Origin: Asanoa ishikariensis
GTDB taxonomy: Bacteria; Actinomycetota; Actinomycetes; Mycobacteriales; Micromonosporaceae
Direction: 5' to 3'
Length of the DNA: 64,000 nt
Assembly: GCF_900107455.1 (NCBI RefSeq)
Contig: NZ_FNQB01000001.1
Location: 2,294,001 to 2,358,000, forward strand
Shown: positions 51,297-60,068 of the stretch, in pieces
How the letters are laid out: each line of letters opens with the position of its first letter
How positions within the stretch are numbered: position 1 is the first letter of the stretch
Program-made: the position numbers and the translations under genes
Notes under the pieces: generated by a model
Seen by the model: the letters and a program-made list of their open reading frames with translations, nothing else
Database searches by the model: none
Told to the model about the DNA's origin: nothing

Positions 51297-53885
51297 GTGG
51301 ATCGACGAAGATTACGGACCCTGCCCGCCGCGATCGCTGTTGTCCTGCTCGCCGCTCCGGCCCTGAGTGCGGCCTCCGCCTCGGCGACCGGCACGTCCCG
51401 CATCCCCAAGCCGGAGTCGGTGATCGGCTGGACGCCGTGCACCGACTACAAGCTGGCCACCTACGAGCAGATCGCCGACTACTACCGCAAGCTCGACGCG
51501 GCCAGCGACCGCATGAAGCTGATGGAGATCGGCAAGACCTCCGAGGGACGGCCGCAGCTCATGGCCGTCGTCTCCTCCGAGGAGAACCTCAAGGACAAGA
51601 ACCTCAAGCGGTACAAGGACATCTCCGTGCGCCTGTCGCAGGGCGACAAGCTCTCCGACTCGGTCGCGCGCGGACTGGCCAAAGAGGGCAAGACCATCGC
51701 GTGGGTCGACTTTGGCATCCACTCCACCGAGGTGGCCGGACACCAGACCGCACCGCAGTTCGCCTACGACCTGGTGACCAGCGAGACGACGGAAGCTCGT
51801 GAGGTGCGCGACAACGTCGTCACGCTGCTCGTGCCGAACGTCAACCCGGACGGCGGCACGAAGGTCGCCAACTGGTACCGGCAGAACCTCGGCGGGGCCT
51901 ACCAGGACGCCGGATACCCAGAGCTGTACCAGAAGTACGCGGGGCACGACAACAACCGCGACTGGTACATGTTCAACCTCCAGGAGACCCAGAACGTCGG
52001 CCGGCAGCTCTTCCACGAGTGGCTGCCGCAGATGATGCACAACGTCCACCAGACGGCGGTCTTCCCCGGTCGGATCAGCATCCCGCCGTACGAGGACCCG
52101 ATGAACCCCAACATCAACCCGCAGGTGGTACGCGGCGTCAACCTCATCGGTGAGGCGATGGGACAGCGGCTCGACCGCGAGGGCAAGGTCGGCGCGCTGG
52201 CCCGCCAGTCGTACGACATCTGGTGGAACGGTGGCGCCAGGACGGCGCCGTACTACCACAACCAGATCGGCATCCTGACCGAGACGGCGCACGCGTCGGC
52301 GACCCCGCGGGTGTACGACCCGAAGGACTTCCCGGCCACGTTCGCCGACGGCACGTCGACCACCCAGCCGTCGGTGTTCTACCCGAGCCCGTGGAAGGGC
52401 GGCGAGTGGCACCTGTCGCAGAGCTGCGCGTACATCGTGTCGGCGTCGTGGGCGATGCTCCGGCAGGCCAGCGACGACCGCGAGGGCTGGCTGTACGGCG
52501 CGTACCAGATGGCCCGCGACGGGGCGCGCGACGGTGGCAACACCACCTACGTGATCCCCGCGGACCAGGCCGACTTCCCAACCGCCACCAAGCTGGTCGA
52601 CAAGCTGCGGTGGAACAACATCCAGGTCGAGCGGGCTGTCCAGTCGTTCACGGTCGGCTCGCGCACGTACCCGGCGGGCAGTTATGTGGTCCGTGAGGCC
52701 CAGCCGTACCGGGCGGCCGTGCTCGACCTGCTCAACGCGCAGGTGTACCCGGACCGGCGGCTCTACCCCGGTGGGCCGCTCGAACCGCCGTACGACATCA
52801 CGGGTTACACGCTGTCGTTCCAGATGGGTGTCACGGTCGACAAGCTCGACCAGGCAGTCCGGGCTCGCACGGCTTCGGTCGACTGGCCGAAGGTTCCGGA
52901 GGGTACGGTCGCCGGCGCGCCCCGGCACTCGTACGCCCTGGACCCGCGGGTCAACGACAGTGCCACCGCCGTCAACGCGCTGCTCGCCGCCGGTGAGCAG
53001 GTCTGGCGCGCGGGTGGCGAGGTCACGACCCGGACGGGCAAGCTGCCGGCCGGCGCGTTCCTCGTCAAGGCGGGCGCTTCCACCGGCGGCCGGGTGACCG
53101 GGCTCGCCAAGCAACTGGGCCTGTCGATCGCGGCGGTGGATACGGCACCGACCGGTCTTGCGGCTTTGAAGGCGCCCCGGATCGGCCTCTACGACGGTTT
53201 CAACAACTACGACGAGGGCTGGACCCGGTACGTGCTCGACCAGTTCAAGTTCGGCTACCAGAAGCTGACGAACACGGCCGTGCGCGCGGGCGACCTCCGG
53301 TCCAGTTTCGACACCATCGTGCTGCCGGACGCGACGTACAACTCGATGCGCAACGGCCGGGCGGCGGGCTCACTGCCGGACTCTTACACCGGGGGCATGA
53401 CCCCCGCCGGAGTGGCCAACCTGAAGGCCTTCGTGGAGGCGGGCGGCACGATCGTCACCCTGAACCGGGCTGCTCAGTTGCCGATCCAGGCGTTCGGGGT
53501 GCCGGTGAAGGACGTCTCGGCGGGCGTCGAGGAGACCGAGTACAACATCCCGGGCTCGGTGCTGAACCTCGGCACCGACGCGAGCGACCCGGTCGCGGCC
53601 GGCTTCGCACCGGCAACGGCGGCGTTCGTCTCGGACAGCCCGATCTTCCAGGTCAACGAGGGCGCGTCGGGCGTCAGCGTCGCGGCGACCTGGCCGGAGA
53701 CGAAGCTGCTCAAGAGCGGCTTCCTGCTCGGTGAGGACCTCATCGGCGGCCAACCGGCCGTGGTGACGTCCAAGGTGGGCAAGGGCGAGGTCGTGATGAT
53801 CGGCTTCAAGGCACAGCACCGCGCCCAGTCACACGGCACGTACCGCTTCCTGTTCAACGCGATGTATCTCGGCGGTCAGGACTGA
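51297..53885 (+). CDS. Secreted M14 family metallopeptidase
   Basis: The 862-aa protein has a signal peptide (RRRLRTLPAAIAVVLLAAPA ending SAASA). Its M14 domain has zinc ligands in HSTEVAGHQ (H142, E145), NPDGGTKVANWYRQN and DNNRDWYMFNLQE with the Asn-Arg pair, and a third ligand region MMHNVHQTA. A catalytic-Glu-like position is in GILTETAHAS. A long C-terminal part with a glutamine-amidotransferase-like fold follows (TIVLPDATYNSM, GGTIVTLNRAAQ). It should act outside the cell on peptides or peptidoglycan-type substrates. GTG 51297 is the only start that keeps the signal peptide. A strong hairpin terminator follows the stop. Confidence 0.88.
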   Translation: MDRRRLRTLPAAIAVVLLAAPALSAASASATGTSRIPKPESVIGWTPCTDYKLATYEQIADYYRKLDAASDRMKLMEIGKTSEGRPQLMAVVSSEENLKDKNLKRYKDISVRLSQGDKLSDSVARGLAKEGKTIAWVDFGIHSTEVAGHQTAPQFAYDLVTSETTEAREVRDNVVTLLVPNVNPDGGTKVANWYRQNLGGAYQDAGYPELYQKYAGHDNNRDWYMFNLQETQNVGRQLFHEWLPQMMHNVHQTAVFPGRISIPPYEDPMNPNINPQVVRGVNLIGEAMGQRLDREGKVGALARQSYDIWWNGGARTAPYYHNQIGILTETAHASATPRVYDPKDFPATFADGTSTTQPSVFYPSPWKGGEWHLSQSCAYIVSASWAMLRQASDDREGWLYGAYQMARDGARDGGNTTYVIPADQADFPTATKLVDKLRWNNIQVERAVQSFTVGSRTYPAGSYVVREAQPYRAAVLDLLNAQVYPDRRLYPGGPLEPPYDITGYTLSFQMGVTVDKLDQAVRARTASVDWPKVPEGTVAGAPRHSYALDPRVNDSATAVNALLAAGEQVWRAGGEVTTRTGKLPAGAFLVKAGASTGGRVTGLAKQLGLSIAAVDTAPTGLAALKAPRIGLYDGFNNYDEGWTRYVLDQFKFGYQKLTNTAVRAGDLRSSFDTIVLPDATYNSMRNGRAAGSLPDSYTGGMTPAGVANLKAFVEAGGTIVTLNRAAQLPIQAFGVPVKDVSAGVEETEYNIPGSVLNLGTDASDPVAAGFAPATAAFVSDSPIFQVNEGASGVSVAATWPETKLLKSGFLLGEDLIGGQPAVVTSKVGKGEVVMIGFKAQHRAQSHGTYRFLFNAMYLGGQD

Positions 53886-53890
53886 CACCA

Positions 53891-53927
53891 CCGAGGGGTC
53901 CGAGGCCGGTCGCCTCGGACCCCTCGG
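53891..53927. terminator. Bidirectional hairpin terminator
   Basis: There are perfect 16-bp arms (CCGAGGGGTCCGAGGC and complement) with a 5-base loop, followed by CCTTTC on the plus strand. It lies between the convergent genes ending at 53885 and 53932. Confidence 0.88.
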
Positions 53928-53931
53928 CCTT

Positions 53932-54258
53932 TCACGGCACGGGTAGGTCGACCCGCCGCCCCATTCCGAACTGTGGGGCCTCCTCGTCGGTGACCATCGC
54001 GAACGCACCGACCGGCACGCCGTCCAGCGTCGCCACCCGAGAGGCGACGGCGAGCAGCGCGGCCTCGCTCTCGCCGGTGATGAAGAAGATGTAGACATCG
54101 CCGTGCTCTTCGCCGTCGTCGTAGATCTCGACCGCGGCTCCGTCCTCCAGATCGGCCAGGAAGTCCTCGATCTGGTCGATCCACGGAAACAGATAGGCAC
54201 CTTCCGGCAACGCAGGCGCCGGCGTGAGCGGCACGTGTATCTCAACGATGTTCGCCAT
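53932..54258 (-). CDS. Conserved-looking hypothetical protein
   Basis: The 108-aa acidic protein is cytoplasmic, with no signal or membrane segment. The pattern is alternating strands and helices: VEIHVPLTPAP, FPWIDQIEDFLADLEDG, AAVEIYDDGEEHGDVYIFFI and ESEAALLAVASRVATLDGV. This resembles a small ferredoxin-like alpha-beta fold used in immunity-type or regulatory proteins. I do not recognise the family. It follows another hypothetical gene at 54335 on the same strand, 76 bp apart, so they may be co-transcribed. Confidence 0.6.
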   Translation of the reverse strand: MANIVEIHVPLTPAPALPEGAYLFPWIDQIEDFLADLEDGAAVEIYDDGEEHGDVYIFFITGESEAALLAVASRVATLDGVPVGAFAMVTDEEAPQFGMGRRVDLPVP

Positions 54259-54334
54259 GGCGACATGATCGGCCAGCCAACCCCTCCGCGCCCACCCGTG
54301 GGAGACAACAACCCAGCCAAGATCTCTCGGCCTT

Positions 54335-54814
54335 TCAGCCCGCGCGCTCCAGAGTGATGGCGCTGCGCGTGGGAGTGCTCTTCCACAGCGCCTGAAGCGC
54401 CGGGTCGTGGTGTAACTCCCGCTCCGCCTCGCTTAGCGCCGCATCCTGTTCCTGGCCCTGCGCGCTGAAGTCGAACCCGGTGTCCTGCGCGTGGAGTTGG
54501 TCGATCGCGGGCCCATCCGAGAAGACGAGCTCCAACGAGACCTGCCAGTACTCCGGTTGGTGGTCGCCGACGCCGAACTGTCGGGTGAACCCCAGGCTCG
54601 GCAGGTTGTCGTGCCAGCTGTATCGGCCCCACTGGATGATCCAGCCGTCCGAGTCGGCGTCTGGATCGGCCTCCAACCCGTCGACCGGGACCGCGAGAAA
54701 CTCGCGGAACGCCTGCCACGCGGCCTCGACGTCGTCCACCCGGTCCGGATCGAGCCCGCGTCGCCGCAGCAGCTCGACCAGCTTCGCGGGCGAATCCCGC
54801 CACCAGACACCCAC
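54335..54814 (-). CDS. Hypothetical protein
   Basis: The 159-aa cytoplasmic protein begins MGVWWRDSPAKLVELLRRRG. It has an aromatic-rich centre (WIIQWGRYSWHDNLPSLGF, TRQFGVGDHQPEYWQVSLEL) and an acidic helical tail (EQDAALSEAERELHHDPAL). I do not recognise the family. It is typical of small actinobacterial hypothetical proteins. GTG 54814 has GGGAGG 6-7 bases upstream, which supports a real gene. Confidence 0.65.
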   Translation of the reverse strand: MGVWWRDSPAKLVELLRRRGLDPDRVDDVEAAWQAFREFLAVPVDGLEADPDADSDGWIIQWGRYSWHDNLPSLGFTRQFGVGDHQPEYWQVSLELVFSDGPAIDQLHAQDTGFDFSAQGQEQDAALSEAERELHHDPALQALWKSTPTRSAITLERAG

Positions 54815-55027
54815 TGTCGTCCTCCCATCGCGACCCTTGGGTCAATACCTTGGCAGCCTGCGGCGTGAGCGGGCTAGACCCACGGAGCGGGTGGTCCGCG
54901 CGTCGACATGACGTGTTCATCCGGTCATCTTGTTCATGATCAAGAACCTTCTTGCCGTCCTGTTGGGCTGGGTGGGATCGCCGGGGACACCTTCTCGGCG
55001 TCGTGTCTGACCCTGGAAGGGGGCATC

Positions 55028-55705
55028 GTGGCCGTGGCGCATGTGGATCGGTCCGTGTCGAGGACGGTTATCGGTGTGCTGGGCGGTCCGTTGACGCGAC
55101 GGCAGAACCCGGCCGGTGAGTCGACGCTCGGGGCTGTGGTCGCCGACGCGTTGCAGACCGGTGCGAAGCCGTTCGACCTCAACGTGGCAACGCTCGTCGA
55201 CCTTGACGACCTGCACGCCGACCTCGGTAAGAAGCACGGCGAGCTGATGGTCGGCGACGCGCTCGAGGCGCTCCCGATGAAGGTCGGCTCCAGTGTCTTG
55301 CGGCTCACCGGGGCCGAGCTCCACCAGGCGTTGGAGGCGCAGTTCGCCAAGCACGGCAACGTGATGCAGGTGTCCAGCCAGCTCGCGTACCAGTGGCGTT
55401 CGAAGCCCGTGGTGGGTCTGCACGTCGACCCGACCACCATCACCATCGGCGGCAAGGTCGTCGACCCCGTCGCCAGCTATGTGATCGCCGTCAGCGACGG
55501 GCTGCGCGACCGGGCCGACAAGCACGGGAAGGTCCGCAAGGGCAGCAACCCGGTCATCGCGGCCGCGCCGTTGATCGTCAAGGGCGTCACCGGTGTCGGC
55601 GGCGCGCACCCCGGGCCGCTCTTCGACAACCTGGCCGCCTACCTGGCGACCCGCAACCCGCTGGCCGTACCCGTGCTGGGCCGCATCACCCTCGTTTCGC
55701 GCTGA
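55028..55705 (+). CDS. Stand-alone 5'-nucleotidase C-terminal domain protein
   Basis: The 225-aa product corresponds only to the C-terminal (substrate-binding) domain of the UshA/5'-nucleotidase family: VIGVLGGPLTRRQNPAGEST, LGAVVADALQ, MKVGSSVLRLTGAELHQALE, VMQVSSQLAYQWRSKPVVG and SYVIAVSDGLRD. The usual NGGxR substrate loop is not recognisable. GTG 55028 has GGAAGGGGG 3-11 bases upstream, whereas an upstream in-frame start at 54908 lacks such a site. The next gene, 32 bp downstream, encodes the matching phosphoesterase domain. I see no signal peptide, although its partner has one. Confidence 0.82.
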   Translation: MAVAHVDRSVSRTVIGVLGGPLTRRQNPAGESTLGAVVADALQTGAKPFDLNVATLVDLDDLHADLGKKHGELMVGDALEALPMKVGSSVLRLTGAELHQALEAQFAKHGNVMQVSSQLAYQWRSKPVVGLHVDPTTITIGGKVVDPVASYVIAVSDGLRDRADKHGKVRKGSNPVIAAAPLIVKGVTGVGGAHPGPLFDNLAAYLATRNPLAVPVLGRITLVSR

Positions 55706-55737
55706 GCGCGTGCATCCAGGCAAGAAGGACAAAGACC

Positions 55738-56694
55738 ATGTGCGAAACGCACGATGAAAGCCCCGCGCTCAGCCGTCGTACGCTGCTCGTCGGCAGCGGT
55801 GCCGCGGTGGCCGCCACGGCCCTCGGGCCGATGGTGCCGGCGTACGCCCACGAGCGCCGGCACGTCCTCTCGGACGTCCACATCAGCGACCTCTACCCGG
55901 TCGCCATGTCGGACATGCGCGACTCGCTGGCCGACCTCGACGACGCGGCCCCGAAGGCGGACGCGCTCGTCATCATCGGTGACCTGACCGAGCTCGGGAA
56001 GCAGCACCACTATCCGCTGCTCGACCTGACGCTCAAGACCAGCGTCCGCCCGCCGCGCACGTATCTAGCGATCGGCAACCACGAGTACCACGCGAACGAG
56101 CCGGTCGACGTGATGCGCCAGCGGTTCCTGGACTACGCCGGTCGCGACAGCGTGTACTACGCGACGAGCCTTGCCGGGATTCCGTTCGTCTTCCTCGGTT
56201 CGGAAGGCATTCCGACCGGCGAGACCAGCGGCGGCGCGGTGACCGCGCTGCTCAGTGACGCGCAGCTCGACTGGTTCGAGCAGACGCTCAAGACGGTGGC
56301 CCGCAAGGACCGGCCGACGTTCGTCTTCCTGCACCAGCCGCCGGAGATCACCACGCAGCGCGACCGACTCGCGCGGATCCTGGCGAGCGCGCCGAACGTG
56401 GTGTTCTTCTACGGTCACCTGCACACGGACCTCAACTGGTTCGCCGCCGGCCCGGACCCGTCGCTGCTGGGCAACGACGAGGGATATTGGCGAGTGCAGG
56501 CGCCGGCCACCACCTACATCAACCAGAAGACGCGCAACGCCAACGGCACCGTCAGCACCCTCTTCCAGGCCGATTGGAAGCAGGGCCTGGTGGTGGACGT
56601 CTACGACGACTCCGTGGTGATCCGGGGCCGCGACACGTACCAGCGGCAATGGATCGAGACCTTCCAGGTGGCCATCCCGGTGGCCAAGCGCTGA
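55738..56694 (+). CDS. Tat-exported calcineurin-like metallophosphoesterase
   Basis: The 318-aa protein has a twin-arginine signal (SRRTLLVGSGAAVAATALG). Its metallophosphoesterase motifs are in order: LSDVHISD (D-x-H), IIGDLTELG (GD), AIGNHEYHANE (GNHE), FVFLHQPPE (H) and FYGHLHTDLN (GHxH). These coordinate two metals for phosphoester hydrolysis outside the cell. It sits 32 bp after a gene for a 5'-nucleotidase C-terminal domain, so the two genes look like the separated halves of a UshA-type enzyme, in reversed order. ATG 55738 is used. A hairpin lies just past the stop. Confidence 0.9.
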   Translation: MCETHDESPALSRRTLLVGSGAAVAATALGPMVPAYAHERRHVLSDVHISDLYPVAMSDMRDSLADLDDAAPKADALVIIGDLTELGKQHHYPLLDLTLKTSVRPPRTYLAIGNHEYHANEPVDVMRQRFLDYAGRDSVYYATSLAGIPFVFLGSEGIPTGETSGGAVTALLSDAQLDWFEQTLKTVARKDRPTFVFLHQPPEITTQRDRLARILASAPNVVFFYGHLHTDLNWFAAGPDPSLLGNDEGYWRVQAPATTYINQKTRNANGTVSTLFQADWKQGLVVDVYDDSVVIRGRDTYQRQWIETFQVAIPVAKR

Positions 56695-56698
56695 AAGC

Positions 56699-57394
56699 TC
56701 AGGCCGTTCCCGTGCCCGGCTTGGCCCGTCGGGCACGGGAACGCCGGAGCCGCTCTTCGAGGGTCGCGCGCAGGTCGTCGGGCAGCCCGTCGACCTCGAG
56801 AAGCTCGGGCAGCAGTTCCGGCTCGGTCAGGTAGGCCCGGAACGCCCGCGCGATCGTCACACCGTGCGCCGGGCGGTCCTCCACGGTCACCGGATCGCCG
56901 GCCCACACCGCGCCGGGCTCCAGCACCCGCAGGTACGCGCCGGGTCGGATCGCCCTGGCGAAGGTCTTCACCCAGCGCGGCTCGCCCATCTTGTGCTGGA
57001 ACGTGGCGCACGGGATGCGGCCGAACGTCGGCTGGAGAACCAGCTCCGGGCCGATCCGCCACCGCTCGCCGATGACCGCGCCGTTGACGTCGATCCCTTC
57101 GGTCGTCAGGTTCTCGCCGAAGAGCCCGTTGGCCAGCCGGCGACTGAGCCGGGCCTGCCACCAGTCGTAGTCTTCCCGCGCGTACGCGTACACCGCCTGG
57201 TCGTCGCCGCCGTGGTTCTCGATGTCGAAGATCTGGTCACCGACCAGGCCGCTGTGCAGCCCGGTCGTCTTGGGCCCGGGAGCGCGGACGGCCACCAGGT
57301 GGTCGACCGGCCGCTTGTTGATGCCCGTGATGCCGACGCCCTTGGCCGGGTTGGGCTCAGGCACAGCCAGGTTGACCGAAAGAATCCCACCCAC
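56699..57394 (-). CDS. MOSC domain protein
   Basis: The 231-aa protein carries the MOSC (molybdenum cofactor sulfurase C-terminal) module in the form seen in YiiM-like proteins. The N-terminal strand ILSVNLAVPEPNP and TTGLHSGLVGDQIFDIENHG lead into DQAVYAYAREDYDWW, GLFGENLTTEGIDVNGAVIG and a motif with a conserved Cys (PCATFQHKMGEPRWVKTF). MOSC proteins bind sulfur or molybdenum-cofactor ligands; this type is linked to reduction of N-hydroxylated or stressed compounds. GTG 57394 is chosen. The gene converges on the phosphoesterase, 4 bp apart. Confidence 0.88.
   Translation of the reverse strand: MGGILSVNLAVPEPNPAKGVGITGINKRPVDHLVAVRAPGPKTTGLHSGLVGDQIFDIENHGGDDQAVYAYAREDYDWWQARLSRRLANGLFGENLTTEGIDVNGAVIGERWRIGPELVLQPTFGRIPCATFQHKMGEPRWVKTFARAIRPGAYLRVLEPGAVWAGDPVTVEDRPAHGVTIARAFRAYLTEPELLPELLEVDGLPDDLRATLEERLRRSRARRAKPGTGTA
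56705..56743. terminator. Hairpin terminator after the metallophosphoesterase
   Basis: There are 14-bp perfect arms (CGTTCCCGTGCCCG and complement) with an 11-base loop, 10 bp past the plus-strand stop. It also overlaps the 3' end of the convergent MOSC gene. Confidence 0.55.
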
Positions 57395-57435
57395 GCCGGC
57401 AACGTAACCGCCCCGGGCCGTCGTACGCGCGCGAT

Positions 57436-57990
57436 TTATCTCGGCAGTCCGTACGTCGCGATGTACCAGAGGGCGCTGCTGGCGATGGCGCCGACCACGG
57501 TGGCCAGGAGCAGGCCGGCGACCGCCGGCAGTGCCCAGCCGGGCAGCCGTCTGCTGTGGAGCACGAGGACCTTGGCCACGAACGCGCCGTAGAACATGGT
57601 GCCGAGGATGCCGTGTGTGAGGACACGGGCGTCGTACGTCTGGAACCCCAACGCCCAGAGGCACGCCGCCGCCACCGGCAGGCTCACCAGGAACGCCAGA
57701 AAGCCGCTGGTGCGGTGCACCGGTCCCAGCCAGGGCCGGGGGCGCAGGCCGAGCTTGCCGTACATCCACAACGCGGTGCAGAGCTGGACGGCGGCCAGCA
57801 GGAGGACTCCCAGGCTGAACCAGACCTTCATCGCGTAGATCGACGGGAACGGCCGCTGCCACGGAACCTCGCCGGCGGGCTCGTGCACGCTGCCGAACAC
57901 CCCGAGCGCGACCGAGACCGCGGCGCCGATCAAGAGCGGGACCAGGATGAGCCATGGCCTGGTACGCGGGGGAGCTGCTCGCTCGGACAT
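57436..57990 (-). CDS. Multi-pass membrane protein, DUF6529-like
   Basis: The 184-aa protein has about five hydrophobic helices: LILVPLLIGAAVSVALGVFG, MKVWFSLGVLLLAAVQLCTA, TSGFLAFLVSLPVAAACLWA, ILGTMFYGAFVAKVLVLHS and VAGLLLATVVGAIASSALWY. Its HRTSG, RVLTHGILG and HSRRLPGW histidines could carry haem, as in small cytochrome-b561-like proteins. It resembles the actinobacterial DUF6529 family, but no function is established. It lies 41 bp upstream of the MOSC gene on the same strand and may be co-transcribed with it. ATG 57990 is chosen over 58041. Confidence 0.72.
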   Translation of the reverse strand: MSERAAPPRTRPWLILVPLLIGAAVSVALGVFGSVHEPAGEVPWQRPFPSIYAMKVWFSLGVLLLAAVQLCTALWMYGKLGLRPRPWLGPVHRTSGFLAFLVSLPVAAACLWALGFQTYDARVLTHGILGTMFYGAFVAKVLVLHSRRLPGWALPAVAGLLLATVVGAIASSALWYIATYGLPR

Positions 57991-58116
57991 CGCACTAGTA
58001 TCCGCCCGAAGCCGGCAATAGCGTACGAACAGGGCTTTCATGGCGCTGGCCAGCCCGCGATTTGGTCACATTCTTGGATCGTCCATTAGTTGGACTACCG
58101 AGCTACGGTCTTTCGC

Positions 58117-58971
58117 GTGGACGATTCGATGACCTGGACGGCCGGCTTCCGCAGCGCGGTGATCAACCCGCACGACCAGCTTCAGTTCGGTGAGCCGCGC
58201 AGCTTCGCCGACCAGACCGTGAGCCAGGTGTTGCGCCTGGCCGGTGGTGGAGACGCCTCCGCGTACGCCTGACGAACCGCTACGGACTCGCGGCTTTCCG
58301 ACGGGGCCGAGTCGGTGGAGGCCAGGTACGTCATCTCCGGCGTCGACGTCCCGGCCCCGCCCGTCACCATGATCGGTGCGGCCTTCGGTGACTCGTGGTT
58401 CGAAGGGGTCGGCACGACGCCCGGCGCGAACCACCGCTCCGTCGACTTCCTCAACCGACGACTCCAGAACGGCTGGGTCGTCAACCTCGGCATCGCCGGC
58501 AACCGCCTCCTGCGCGACGGCGTCGGCGAACACGCACTCGCGCGGTTCGACCGCGAGGTTCTTCCGATACCCGCGCTGACCCACGTGCTGGTCAACCTCG
58601 GCATCAACGACCTGGTCCTGCCCCGCATGCTCGGGGGACCGCCCGCGACCGCCGGTGACCTGATCGCCGGCTTCACCGCGCTGGCCGGCAAGGCCCACCG
58701 GGCCGGCCTGAAGATCGTCGTGGCCACCGTCGGCCCCTTCGCCGGCGCGGGCCCCGAGGTGCATGTTCTGGAAGCCCGCCGAGAGGTCAACGACTGGATC
58801 CGTGCCACTGGGGTCTTCGACGGTGTCTTCGATGTGGCCGCGGCGGTCGCGGACCCGCGCTCACCCGACCACATCAGGCGCGCCCTCGACGCCGGCGACG
58901 GCATGCACCTCAACGACACGGGCGCCAAGGCCATGGCCGACGCGGTCGACCTGCGCGACCTGACGCTCTGA
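58117..58971 (+). pseudogene. Decayed SGNH/GDSL hydrolase
   Basis: Two parts of one actinobacterial SGNH hydrolase are present. The 5' part (WTAGFRSAVINPHDQLQFGE, DQTVSQVLRLAGGG) stops at 58272. The adjacent frame continues the family sequence LRVRLTNRYG, so a frameshift lies near 58255-58265. About 80-100 residues expected next are then missing. The 3' part (from 58315) holds YVISGVDVPAP, the catalytic block FGDSWFEGVGTTPGAN (the usual GDS), GINDLV and the Ser-His-type C-terminus DGMHLNDTGAKAMADAV. The active-site blocks survive but the reading frame does not, so it is probably a pseudogene with frameshift and internal deletion. Confidence 0.7.
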
Positions 58972-58982
58972 GGCTGTTCCCG

Positions 58983-60002
58983 TCAGCCGGTGCCGGCCGC
59001 CCGCGACAGCAACGCGCGGCGGCTGCGGGTGCCGGTCTTGTCGAAGATGGACTTCAGGTGGTCCTGGACGGTGTTCTCACTGAGGAACATCCGGGCGGCG
59101 ATGGTACGGGTGTCCGCGCCGGTCGTCAGGTGCCGCAACAGCTCGGACTCCCGCGCGGCGAGCCCGCAGGCGCGGGCGAACATCGTGGAACGATCCGGCA
59201 ACGAGCTGTCCTCGAGCGTGACCGCGATCTGGTCGAAGGTCGGTCCGAGGCGGGCCGCGCGCAAGGTCAGCCAACGACCGCCGGCCAGATGCGTGCGGGC
59301 CAGCGGCGGCTGCTCGTCGACACCGTTCTCGACGGCGACAAGCTGAGCGGCGACGTTGTAGGCGGCGGCCGGAACCGGTTCGGTGTCCGTGTCCGGCAAC
59401 AGCCGGGCCAGGTAGTCGACCGTCCGCGGGGTCTGGCCCACCACCCGCAACCCGGCGTCGAGCAGCAACATCACGGGGCCGGGTTCGAGCGTCCCGCCCG
59501 TGCCCTCGGTCTCGAAGCAGCCGGCGACGCACCTGCGCAGATGCGGGGTGAGCAACGCCGCGACGTCGTCGAGGAACGCCAGCTCGTCGTCGGCGAACGT
59601 GCCGCCGAGCCGCCACAGGTCCAGAAAGGCCCAGCACCCGTACCGGTCCCGGAACACCACCGAGGCGACGTCCGTGACGCCATGGGCGTGCAGCAGTTCG
59701 CGCCACACGAGGCTCGCGGCGGGCGTGTCGAGGCGGGCGGCTCTGGACAGGGTGGTCCACCGGTTGACCGGGGTCAGGTACTTGAGCCGAATGAGCCGGG
59801 GCAGTTCAGGCATGAGCGCCGGTGGCACCGAGGCCAGCGGTGCCACCCCGACCGACGTCTCGGGATCGGTCAGCAGCCAGACACAGGCGTCGAAGGGCAC
59901 CGACCGACCGAGCTCGTCGAGCGCGGCCGCACGCAACGCACGCGACTCGGTCGCGGCGCTGGCGATTCGCCCCAACCGCGCGAGAGCCGGCGCATGACGC
60001 AC
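58983..60002 (-). CDS. LuxR family transcriptional regulator
   Basis: The 339-aa protein has a GAF/PAS-like N-terminal region (LGRSVPFDACVWLLTDPETS, VASVVFRDRYGCWAFLDLWR, LLTPHLRRCVAGCFE). The C-terminal LuxR-type HTH reads LAARESELLRHLTTGADTRT, IAARMFLSENTVQDHLKSIF and DKTGTRSRRALLSR. It is divergent from a 96-aa gene at 60069 with a perfect 14-bp palindrome between them, a plausible autoregulatory operator. The signal sensed is unknown. GTG 60002 is used. Confidence 0.9.
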   Translation of the reverse strand: MRHAPALARLGRIASAATESRALRAAALDELGRSVPFDACVWLLTDPETSVGVAPLASVPPALMPELPRLIRLKYLTPVNRWTTLSRAARLDTPAASLVWRELLHAHGVTDVASVVFRDRYGCWAFLDLWRLGGTFADDELAFLDDVAALLTPHLRRCVAGCFETEGTGGTLEPGPVMLLLDAGLRVVGQTPRTVDYLARLLPDTDTEPVPAAAYNVAAQLVAVENGVDEQPPLARTHLAGGRWLTLRAARLGPTFDQIAVTLEDSSLPDRSTMFARACGLAARESELLRHLTTGADTRTIAARMFLSENTVQDHLKSIFDKTGTRSRRALLSRAAGTG

Positions 60003-60018
60003 GGAACAACGGTAACCA

Positions 60019-60032
60019 CCCAGATATCTGGG
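60019..60032. promoter_or_regulatory. Perfect palindrome CCCAGATATCTGGG (probable LuxR operator)
   Basis: A 14-bp perfect palindrome lies in the 66-bp gap between the LuxR gene (start 60002) and the divergent gene at 60069. Its symmetric form and position fit an operator bound by the LuxR dimer. No other strong symmetry is present in the gap. Confidence 0.65.
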
Positions 60033-60068
60033 ATAGGGCGGCCGACACGGCAGAAATAGCGTCAGGAC

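Noticed and set aside
51284-51802. Alternative frame with ATG at 51284 at the start of the M14 gene
   Set aside because: The 51297 frame encodes a full signal peptide and M14 domain; the other frame has no domain and ends early.
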